Positions 53,436-64,000 of a stretch of DNA of 64,000 bases are shown here, piece by piece. This stretch comes from Cymbidium sinense (lineage: Eukaryota; Streptophyta; Magnoliopsida; Asparagales; Orchidaceae). Location: NCBI GenBank assembly GCA_021442155.1, contig CM038214.1, positions 135,818,040 to 135,882,039 of the forward strand, given 5' to 3'. Positions within the stretch are counted from its first letter, which is position 1. Each line of letters starts with the position of its first letter. The notes beneath the pieces were generated by a model. That model ran no database searches, was not told the DNA's origin, and was given only the letters and a program-made list of their open reading frames with translations. Both the position numbers and the translations under genes were made by a program.

Positions 53436-55060
53436 TGTTGACCTCATTTTTAGAATGAGCTCTTAACTTCCTCTCCTTAGACTTAGGACTCTTCTAAACA
53501 CTAAGAACTCCTTAGTCATAAGACACTTCTAGTGTTTAGGTGAACACTTAACCTAAGCCTAGAGACTTAGAAGTGTTAACCATATGATTAGGCTATGCCT
53601 TAGGGCTTAAGGAAATTATCCATCCTATAGCCTAAACCCAATCTAAATACACTTTCTCAAATCAAACCCAAATTCAATTCTCAAACCAATTCTCAAATTC
53701 AAATTCAAATTTTAAATCTAATTTCAAATTTGACTCCAAATGATTGAAACCCAAAATCAAATTCAAATCCTAAAACCCTTCCTATGCCAAATGAACCACA
53801 TTCATAAGCTTAGCCAAAAATCCATTTAGATCAAATCAAACTCAATTAATTTCCTTATAAATCAATTATTATTTCATTTAAATTCATAATTATAAATGAA
53901 GTCCAAATTCAAATGACCAAAACTATATCAAAAATCAAATCCAAACTCAATCTAAGCTCTTTAAGCCAATTCTTTGGACTTAACTAAATTCTATCCAAAT
54001 CAAATCAAAATCAATGGATTCTCTCTCAAATCAATCATTTATTTGATCATTTATCCAAGTATAAATAAAACCTACAATCATTAAACCAAATTTAAGCCAA
54101 CCCAAGTCAAACCTAACCTAGCCCTTTCGACTTGAAAATTTCAAATGAGCCAAAATCCATTAGACTCCAAATTGATTATCAAATTTATATTTCACCTCAT
54201 ATATAAGTTTAACTAAACTTGAATCAAACCAAAACCAAACCAATTGACCCACTTAGGTCCACTTGACCCAAAGTGATCTAAAGGACCCATTTGAGCCAAC
54301 TTCAATCCAACCCAAATTGATTGAACCAAGCTCACCAAAACCTTCCACCATGATTATTGATCACCCTAGATGATCAATTGCAATCAAACCAAACCAAGCC
54401 CAATTGGTCATTTGATTCAAATTGACCCAAATTGGCCTAAAGGACTAAATTGGGTCAAATCATGATCTAACCCAAATTGATTGCAACCAATGGCTCAAGT
54501 TCATTCCAAATTGATTATTGAACTTGACCAAAGACATAATTACACCCAATTTGATTAATCAAGCCCAATTGAGCCACTAAGCCCAAATAGGCTTAAAGGG
54601 TCAATTTGGCCTAAATCCAAATTAATTCAAACCAAAGATCACATTCATCTTCAATTAGCCAATTGAACATGAATCAACCCATGACCTAAGCTAATTTGGC
54701 CAATTTTGGTGGTCAATTGACCCAATATGACCCATATGACCCAAATTGGTCAAATCCCTTGAAACCAAGCCATGATTGGGGTTGATCAAACCCACCCAAA
54801 CCCATTTGGAATCAGCCCAAAATCAACCCAACCCAATTAAATCCCTCATGGATCCTCCCTAATATAGGTCTCATTTAATTCTCCCCCATCACTTGCACTT
54901 AACTCCTCCCCAACATTTACATTTAATTGAGATGATCATATGATAGCAAGAGAAGACTTTGGAGCAAAATTCAAAGTCCTCAATCAATCCATCATCCATC
55001 CCAACCACCCAAGCAAGATGGCAATCCTCCAAAAAATTCAAAAAAGAATGGATTTTGGCC

Positions 55061-55068
55061 ATAAAAGG
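55061..55068 (+). promoter_or_regulatory. TATA-like element of E3
   Basis: ATAAAAGGAGG at 1.63 kb from the element's 5' end, matching E1 in position and downstream sequence (CCACCACCATTCACCCC, then AAAGCTCCCC). A donor-like GTAAATT follows 269 bp on. Confidence 0.45.
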
Positions 55069-55554
55069 AGGAAATGAGGCTTCATTCTTCCTCCCACCAC
55101 CATTCACCCCCAAAGCTCCCCAAAGCAAAAAAATGAACCCATCCCCCACCTCTTTGAGCCATTTTTGAGCTCAAAAATACAAGTAGTTTCTTTTCTAGCG
55201 AGGCGATGGTAAACATCAAAGAAGACGACGTTCCGAAGAGAGGCAAGGTTAAAAATCATTCCAAAGCTTCATCACATACCTAGGAGTTCGTTTGGATCTT
55301 CACTGCCACCAAAAACTATCCCCAGTGAAGTAAATTTCTCCAAACTTTAGCCAGCCTTAGTATTTCTCATATTTTTTGTTAAATTTCTTGTAATTTTAGG
55401 AATTTTTTTAGATAATCCAGCATTTTTACTTTAAATCATCCCAATTAGAAAATAGAATTTTTTTGGTGTGAATCGACATGAAAATGAGTCCATTTGGACA
55501 AGTTTTCACTTAGAAATCCCACTTTTCTTTTTTAAAAAATTATTTTTACTATTC

Positions 55555-55800
55555 ATCACATACTCAGCCGTCCGATCTCAATGGTTCGTGGATCGACGCT
55601 CAATCGCATGATCCCGCCTTGACGTCATGTGATCCGACCGTCGATCACTGATTTGCGGATCGGATGACTCGATCGCACGATCGCATGATCTGACCTCAGA
55701 TCATGCGACCGATCGACCGATCATAGATCGGATGGTCCGAGCGAACCGCAGGTTCCAAACCGTGACGGTCTTTCCCACAATGGCGACAGCCGCAGCGCTT
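55555..55800. other. CpG/GATC-rich island of E3
   Basis: Dense run of CGATC, GATCG and GCATGATC motifs on both strands, several palindromic, flanked by AT-rich DNA. CpG is retained far above the surroundings. No open frame is shared with the other islands. Confidence 0.65.
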
Positions 55801-57204
55801 TTTTCGATTTAAAAATTAATTTAAATCACCAAACTTCAAAATTCATAGAAAATAAAATACTTAACCAAAACAAAGACTCATTGGATTCATCTTTTGAGAG
55901 AATCCAACAAACTAAAATCCTCACTAAGTATTTTGAGCTTAATTTGAGTTTTAGTGAAAATAAAATTTCATTAATTAAACCAAAAATATACTTCATATTA
56001 AGTTGAAATTTTAGGGATTGAAACTACAATTAAAACACACCTATCATAAAAATTACAAGTGAAAAGGACTTCTAGATTGGGAGAAATTAAATTTTGAAGT
56101 TTAGATTGTCTATTTTAATAAAATAAATTAAATAAAAATTCAGAAATTTACAAAAATCTTCAAAAATAGCTTAAATTACTACAATTGACATCTAGGACAC
56201 TTAAGAAAATAATGTGATTTTATGAATCCTAATGAACCCCAAACAAACACTTACGAGTAAAGTTTAATCAATTATAGAGTAATTAAAACATAATCTAAAA
56301 ATAATTTAGATATCAAATCAAAATCAGAAATGAAATAGCATTTAAGCAATCATTAATCAAACCTCAAATTAGAAAAATATCATCCTTAGAGGAAATTAAA
56401 TTAAATACGATTAAACCTATTTAAGTTAATAAAATTCAATTAAATGATTAAATGTTAAATCAAACTTAAAATTAAACAAATATAAGAAACTTTAATATGG
56501 GTCAAACTAGTATAACTAAACATACACTAAGCATCAAATCTTAATCATATGAAACACCGTAATGAGTATAAATAAACTGAAACTAATTAATCATTAAATA
56601 AACTAAAAAAATCAAATTGATTAATAAACCAATTCAACATAATCATGTAATACTAATCGAATTAAACCAAATAAAGTTAAAGTAAACTTAATTAACATAT
56701 GATTAAATCACATCCATTTGGAATAAGATAATTAATTAACCATTAAATATTTCAACCTAATAACTAAATCAAACATGTTAATGAAATCAAACAAACATAA
56801 TAAATAAATCAAATCAAATAAAACTCTAATCATAAATAATCAAACTTAATTAAAATGAAATAAATAATTAATTCACTTAATAACAATGATGGTAATAACA
56901 ATAATCTTTTAATCAAATCAAACTTAAGTAAAGTACTTAACTAAATCAAATCACTCACATGTGGAAAATTAAGTCATTAATCTCTAATTAAATAAACCCT
57001 TAATTAATCTAATGATTTAAAAATTTAATTATTCTTAATCAAACTTAATTAATCAAACATCTAATTAATGCAAACTTAATGAATTAATCCATCATCTTAG
57101 TTAATCAAATTAATTTAAATAAGTTATATTAAAGTTAACTCTAAAATTAAGCTTAAATCAAACCCCTAATTAAATTTAATAATTAATCATACCCCTCAAG
57201 TAAG

Positions 57205-57720
57205 CTAATTAAGTTAATCAAATTAATCATATTAAACTTAAGCTTATGCAAACATAATCAAAATGCAATTAAATACTAATCAAAACTTAAATTAAAGTTA
57301 AATCATTAAGTCATTAATTACATCATTAAGAATTAAATAAATTTTTATTTAATTTAATAATTAACTTAAACACACTCCTTAATTAAACTAATTACCCTTA
57401 AGTTAATCCAATTGAATAAACACCTAATTAATGCAAACTTAATAAATTAATCCATCATCTTAATAAACCAAATTAACTTTTAAAATAGAGTAAAATTAAT
57501 TCAAACCAAACACTTAATTAATCTACTAATTTATTTGATCGCACATCTTAAGTAAACTAATTAAGTCAATCAAATTAATCACATTAAACTTAAACTTAAT
57601 CAAACATAAATGCAATTAAATACCAATCAATTCTTAATTTAAACTTAAATCATTAAGTCATTAATTACATCATTAACCTAAACAAATATGAAATCAAATT
57701 AAAAATTAAACAAACCTTTA
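57205..57720. repeat. Degenerate internal repeats in E3
   Basis: Two clear copies of the AATCAAATTAATCAYATTAA unit at about 57216 and 57572, matching the first two units of E1 and E2. Confidence 0.55.
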
Positions 57721-60652
57721 TAATTAACATAAATACACTTCTTAATTAAACTAATCACATAATCACATTGAACCTAAGCAAACCCATAGACTAATAAAGC
57801 TAATCAAATCAAATTAAGAAAGACTCTCATCAATTTAATATGTAATCAAATCAAATCTCATTCAACCTACTTAAATAAGATAAACTAATTAACTATCCAA
57901 TGTATGAAATCAAAATACAAACCAAACTTTGATAAACATGACAAATGGATGAGATTAAAAATAAAATCCTAATTACAAAGAATCAAACTCAATTAAAATC
58001 AAAATAAAATCTCAATTAGTCTAATTAGATCAAACTACAAATAAATGAACCACAATCAAATCAAATAAGCATAAAATTAAGTCACATAACCATAATCAAA
58101 GAAAAAGAATTAAATTTAAATTTAAAAGGATGTTGAATTATCAAGATTTAATTAAACCAAAACATCTAATCTAAAATTAATCAATCTAAAACACATGAAT
58201 TTAAAAAAACTTAAACTTCATTAGATATCAATGATATTGAATTATCAAGATGTACTTAAACCAAAATATCAAAATTAAAATCAATCAATCAAATACTTAA
58301 ACAAACTCAAATTCTAAATTCTAAATCAAATCAAATAAAATGAATTACACAAATTCAAATGGGCTAATTAAGATACTTAAGGACCTTAGTTAGACTCTTT
58401 AGGAGTTAAAATGTATAGAATTGGGTGAGTTCTTACAAATAAATTCATTCCTCTTCATTATTGAAAAAATTAAACATCACTTTAACCAAATAAGTGAAAT
58501 AAAAATGAAAAATAAATCATTAAATCATTTAAATTGAAATCACCCAAAGGTAAAATTTAAACAAAATTCAAACTCAAATTGAAACTTAAACTAAAGAAGC
58601 CTAGTAAAGTCTTGACACAGCCCAAAGCACACATTAGAATACTAAGTCACCACTTCTAATGCTAAGTTAGGGTTGTGTGTATGATGATGTATTTATTTTG
58701 TTTTGTGATATAATATTTTAGGCTTTGTTGGGTATATGTTTAGTTGGATGTTAGTAGTTACTAGCCTAATCATATTTTCTAGGGGTTGTGCTTAAGGGGC
58801 CACTGTAAATAAAAATATAAATGTGTTTGTTGTGCAGGTTGCTTAGCCCCTAAGCATAACTCATGTTAGGACATGTGGGCTTGGTTACCCATGTGTGGGG
58901 TACTAAGTCCCAAATTATTCATATAACTACTTAGGTTGTATGATGTGTTTAGCTAACATTTATTTTGCGGTGTATAGATTTAATTTAGTTTTCCTATTTT
59001 TGATGTAATTTTTATATTAGGAATTAGATTAGTGTTATGGGGGATTAGGATAAGCAGTGGGCAGAAGGCTTAGTCCCTAAGGTGCCATGTGATGCCTTCA
59101 GAGCAAATCAAAATCAAAAGGAAGAGAAAGAAGAAATGAAGAAAAAAAGACCCCCATAGCATATATTATTTTTGTAATCTGGGTTGTATAAGGGTAGAGC
59201 TCGGCTACCCATCTTTTTCTTCTCTTTTTGGGGTGTATAGTGGAACCTGACCGGAGTGGCCTTTTATTCTTTTACGATAGTCTATTAAATTATTTGATGT
59301 TGTGTTTAGATTGTGTATTAGAATAGCATGCTTTTCATAGTTTCTTTATGAGTGATGCTTGAATGTGTGGCCTAGATGCGGTAGGCTCTTAGGATAAAAT
59401 TAACTTTTCTACCCCAATTAATAATTCATAACTAAAATTTTAAAATAACTCATAACCTTACATAAAAGCCTAAGAATTAAATCAAGATAATAAAATTTTT
59501 AGCAACCCCTTAGCTGGATGAATGAATGTATAATATTATGCATGTCATATTATTCCACTCTTATTAAGAGGGGGCTTCCATCTTTGCGAGAGAATGAAGG
59601 CTTAACATGTGAGAGTCTTTGATGGAAGAACACATCTTTCTCTCTTGATTTGGCCAATAATCAAATTCTCATGCATTTAGGCATTCAAAATCCCATAGCT
59701 TGTGTCAAAATAATGAGTTCAAAAGAATCAAATAATTTTGATAAAATTTGCATTATATTAATTCATGAACTCATATTGAGTGTAAGGACTTAAGGACTTA
59801 GTCTCCCTTCTAAATGTACAACAGCCTAGCCATCTTGCAAAGCATAAGACTTGCCTATATGGATTTAAAGTGTAGGAGGAGTTAGCTCGATGCCACTCCA
59901 GGTGGTAATAAGTCCAGTGGTTAGGTGGTTTATTCTCTCTTATGGAGGTAAACCATATATCCATTATTACCTTAGATTTAGGTCATGCTTCGGCCCTCAC
60001 CAAAGCTCCTTAGATTTAGAATCTGAGGTTGTTGTTTCCCTTTCTTGGCTACAAGCATAAATCCTCACCTCTTAGGCATTTTCACAATCTTATGTTGTGG
60101 AATTATAAGCCCTAACAATCTAATAAAATGTCAACTCAAATAATTAACTCTCTTCAATTTCAAAATATAAAGCCTAATTATAGGGTAGATTGGAATGCTC
60201 ACTAGGCTTCTATTATCATGAGCATTTTGTACTTTCTCCCTTTGGATTCCAAAAATAAGTCTTCTCCTTGATCTATCCCATTTGATTTTCTAAAATAGCC
60301 AATCATTTGATAGTCTTAAAAATCTTTGGAGATCCTAATTGTCTACTTTGTCGAGTATTCTTAAGAATTTTCATTCCTTAGATGTAATTAACTATGGGGC
60401 TTGCCTCCATAGGAACTTAATGAACCACTTAAAATAAACCCTACTTTATTTTTTTTGTAAAGTAGGGAAAGATCTCTATATTCGAAGACCCATCATGCCT
60501 TAGGAGTCCTTATTAAGTGATTAGGTCTATTATATGGTGGTGATTTCTATCTTTTGAGATAGTACATCATTCCTTAATGTCATACCTGGTCACTTCAATA
60601 AGTACACCCTAAGGTCTGTGTGGTGTCCCACATCTCAAAAATAAATGCCACA

Positions 60653-63600
60653 CTCACACATGTGAGCTAACCATAATTTCTTTATCTCTTGCTTTGGGTA
60701 TTGAACACCCAAATAGCTACCTAAGAGTTAATTAGAGTTATTTAGATGTGAAGTATATTTTAGATTAAATTAATTAAGCTTATTAATCCATTTGATTAAG
60801 CATTTTCAATTAATGAAATTAATCTTAAGGAAAAAGATCAAGAAAAGGGGTCTTAATCTCAATCCCTAAGTTCCATATTTGATTACTTCAGCTCTAATTT
60901 TTATCTTGGAAATTAATTAATTAAGCAATTAATTACTTCATTAATTATTAATTAATTTAATTTTAAAAGTCAAGAAAACTTAGGAAATGAATTAGGAAAA
61001 GCATCCCAATCAGATCCCCTAAGCTACCTTACTATTCAATAGAGGTAATTAAGCTTAAATAATTAATTAAACTAATGTTCATTCACTAATTATAGCTAAT
61101 TAAATTAAGAGAGTGATTAAGGCTTTATCAATTGATCTCCCTAATTAAGCAACCAATAAATTCTCATAAAAATAGGAGAGGCAGAGGTCATCCCCCCAAA
61201 CATCCACAAAAAATTTGAAATTAATTAGGAAGCTAAATAAGAAGTAATTAAGTTAATTAAATGTTTAATAAAATCTTAATTAAGCTAAAATTATCATTCA
61301 AAATCAATTAATAATAATTTTCTCAAATTCTACTCTCACATACCTTAAAAATGAGCCCTTATTTGTGTTTTTTGGATTTTTTTTTAGGATTAGTTATGAA
61401 TTTCTAAAGTTTCAGCTGATTTAACCAAATTTTATAAGATATATTGATTTATTTAATTAAAATAGACCAAATTCAATATATTTCAATCCAGCTATTATTT
61501 TTTATTGAAATTTTTATGATAAGTAGATTTTTATCCTAATTTTAATCCTTGAAAATTTCATTTCAATCCAATTTAAATTTTTAAAGTAATTGATAAAATT
61601 TAATTTTTACTAAATCTCAAATTAATCTCAAAATGCTCTGCAAAAATTATGGATTTTTAATTCTTTGGATTTCCCCTGAAAATATGAATCCAACGAGCCT
61701 TTATTTATAATTTTTTGTTAAGTATTTTATTTTCTATAAATTTTTAAAGTTTCAGGCAATTTAAATAATTTTTAAAATCACAAAAATCCAATTTTCCTGT
61801 TTAGCCCAGTCAGCGTCGCCGCAATGGCATAGCGTGGCACCATGTGATCGATTGGCCCATGCGATCTTTATGCGGCATCTTGATGCCACAGTTCAGCAGT
61901 TCGCACCGATCGGCGCAATCATTAGTGGCGGTCAGAGTGAATGGGGAGGATTGGGACGATGTTGGTTTATTTATGATCGCAGTCATGGTATATATCTCGC
62001 GATCCATGGGCCAAATGCGGATCTAAGCCGCATGACATCTTTTTTCTTTGAATAACGGATCGCTCTTCGGCCAAAATTGATAAAACAGGGATTTTTTGGG
62101 CTCAAAATCATCCGTTTGGGCAATTTCAGGCTCAATTTTCTAGTGACCTTTGTCAAAAAAAATTCCAAATGGCATTGGGATAGTGTAAAATGAAAAATGC
62201 ATGGGAAATTTTTAGAATCGAGCATACATTTGCGCAAATAGAAGATCCTAAGGTTGGCTATGGTTTCATGAAATTACCTTTCCAGGGATGGTTTTCTGTG
62301 GTGGTGATGATCTGAGCACTCTCTTGAGTGATGGAAGAAGCCTTGGAATGAGCCTAGACTTGTGCCTTCACTTCGGAATGATGTATTCTTCGATTTCCAT
62401 ACCTTCCTTACTAGAATCCATCCAATTTTGATTTTTTTAGCTCAAGAGAAGTGGGGAAGTGATGTTCTTTACTTGGGGAAGATCTTAGGAGCTGAATGAA
62501 CTCAGGATCTTTAAATGAGTCTTCTTTTCTTGTTTTGAAGGGGATGGCCAAAAATTTGAATACATGTGATGGGGAGGTGGTTGTGATGGATGATGGCTTG
62601 ATTGAGGACCTTGGATTTAGCTCTCAAAGTCTTCATTTGCTGCCATAAGATTAGCTCCATTTAATGCAAGTGTTGGGGAGGAGTTGAATGCATGTGATGG
62701 GAAGAATTAAATGAGGTTGGGTGGAATCCTATGTGGGAGAGGATCCATGAGGGATTTAATTATGTTGGGTTTATTTTGGACTGATCCCAAATGGGTTTGG
62801 GTCGGGTTTGATCAGCCCCCAATGGGTCATGGCTTGATTTCAAGGGATTTGGTTTAATTTGGGTCATATGGGTCACATTGGGTCATATCAGGTTAGGTTG
62901 ATCGATTGGTCAAATTGGGTTAAACCACAGCTTAAGTTAGGTTCAAATGATAATTTGAAGTATTTTGGTATATTCAATTTGATTTAATTTGGCTTAAGAT
63001 TGATTTTGGCTCATTTGGAATCAAATGGGTCAAATGGGTCAAGTTGACCAATTTGACCAAAATTGGTCAAATTGGCTTGGGTTATAGATTGATTCATGTT
63101 CAATTAGCTAATTGAAGATGAATGTAGCCTTTGGTTTGAATTAATTTGAATTTTGGCTAATTTGACCCTTTAGGTAAATTTGGGCTAAGTTGGGTCAAGT
63201 TGACCAATTGGTCAAATTAGGCTCAATTATGGCTTTGGTCAAGTTCAATAATCAATTTGGAATGAACTTGAGCCATTGGTTACAATCAATTTGGGTGAGA
63301 TTAGGATTTGACCCATATTGGCTTTTTAGGCCAATTTGGGTCAACTGGGTTAAATGGTCAATTGGATTTGGTTTAGCTTAATTGAGAGTTTGGTCATGTT
63401 CAATCATTGATTATGAGTGTGTTTGGATCAATGGTTTCAATCAATTTGATATATGATGAGTTTTAGCAAGTTTAAGTTTCATTTGGGCTTAAGGTTGACT
63501 TGGTCAAAGGACCAAATTAACTTGGTTTGACCCATTTGATTGTAATTGATCATCCTAGGGTGATCAACAATCATGGTGGAAGGTTTTGGTGGGCTTGGTT

Positions 63601-64000
63601 CAATCCAATTTGGGTTGGATTGGAAGTTGACTTAAATGGGTTCTTTAGGTCAAGGTCAAGTGGACCTAAGTTGGTCAATTGGTTTGGTTTTGGCTTGATT
63701 TAGATTTAATGGGACTTATATGTGAGCCTAGGGTTGAAATAGGTTTGTCTCAATTGAAAGTTTCAAGTCAAAAAGGCTAAGTTAGGCTTGACTTGGGTTG
63801 ACTTCAATTTGGTTTGATGATTATAAGTTTCATTTATATTTGGATAGATGATTGAAGGAATGATTGATTCAAATAAAATCCATTGATTTTGAGTTGATTT
63901 GGATGGAATTTGGCTAAGTCCAAAGAATTGGCTCAAAGGGCTTAAATTGGGTTTGGATTTTATTTTGGATATAGTTTTGGTCATTTGAATTTATATTTCA
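60653..64000 (-). mobile_element. Last fragment of element a or d, running off the window
   Basis: Resumes with CTCACACATGTGAG, the sequence expected after the TTTTCTCAC break. It continues through an AT block (to about 61.8 kb), a CpG-containing island (about 61805-62075), a donor-like site read on the minus strand (GT at 62276-62277), and a reversed TTGACC-rich block from about 62.8 kb to the end. By comparison with c, about 0.5 kb is missing before the 5' terminus. The AT block holds two paralogous pieces in tandem, one of subfamily B type (about 61.42-61.8) and one of subfamily A type (about 60.9-61.41), so this copy is a mosaic. Confidence 0.72.

Larger units (their letters stand above)
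53436..60652 (+). mobile_element. Element E3 (subfamily B), 7217 bp
   Basis: Begins TGTTGACCTCATTTTTAG and ends AAAAATAAATGCCACA. Flanks are CTCAT (53431-53435) and CTCAC (60653-60657). Parts: TTGACC-rich block 53.64-55.0; TATA-like ATAAAAGG at 55061; donor-like GTAAATT at 55330; CpG island 55.56-55.8; AT block 55.8-58.6; terminal block 58.6-60.65 kb. No coding domain. The terminal block is an inverted partner of d's block at 49519-51.6 kb. Confidence 0.82.

Noticed and set aside
54889..55168. Overlapping open frames of 69 and 86 codons
   Set aside because: They span the TATA/leader region of E3 and contain low-complexity residues; the reading frames are not shared with E1 or E2.
49519..60652. 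A single DNA transposon with about 2-kb terminal inverted repeats
   Set aside because: A complete E3 unit with its own TGTTGACC start lies inside it, and the left half is the reversed terminal and AT blocks of another family copy; two LTR-like units explain it better.
61810..62237. Several 60-84-codon frames on both strands
   Set aside because: They overlap the GC-rich island of the last fragment and show no common protein with the other islands.

Overview
The window is nuclear DNA of a flowering plant: one spliced gene with plant introns, a NAC-family transcription factor, plant retroelement relics, and otherwise AT-rich, stop-riddled repeat DNA. The GC-rich third exon of the gene is compatible with a monocot, but I cannot fix the species.

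Layout. 1-2570: AT-rich, no gene seen. About 2570-4250 (+): decayed plant-mobile-domain (PMD) relic. About 4905-5078 (-): probable tRNA-derived SINE. About 6130-6560 (-): decayed RTE-clade LINE. 6800-8470 (-): the only gene I regard as intact, a three-exon NAM/CUC2-type NAC gene of 285 codons with a miR164 pairing site, a probable 5' UTR intron and a (GA)19 tract upstream. 9250-10571: AT-rich DNA. 17412-17830 (-), perhaps continuing at 10511-10571: an L1-type LINE reverse-transcriptase relic.

10572-64000 is almost entirely one family of non-coding mobile elements. Each begins TGTTGACCTC, ends near AAATAAACACCACA and, where datable, is flanked by a 5-bp target duplication. With nested insertions removed, four copies come to 7217, 7272, 7283 and 7824 bp, one is 6840 and one is deleted to 5174. 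Eight copies can be told apart, here called E0, E1, E2, E3 (+ strand) and a, b, c, d (- strand). They are nested: E1 inside c, c inside b, b inside a; E2 also inside a; d inside a; E3 inside d or a. Exact duplications (GGGAG for b, CATCC for c) and unoccupied sites in sister copies prove much of this. No copy has an internal coding domain or a second terminal repeat, so by structure they are giant solo-LTR-like units, or a non-coding element of unknown type.

Anatomy of a unit in its own 5'-3' direction: a U3-like block of about 1.3-1.8 kb packed with TTGACC/GGTCAA; in subfamily B a TATA box and a conserved splice-donor-like site; a GC/CpG-rich island; a subfamily-specific AT block; and a shared terminal block of about 2 kb ending in a short hairpin. 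The NAC gene and the repeat block show no functional link beyond proximity.
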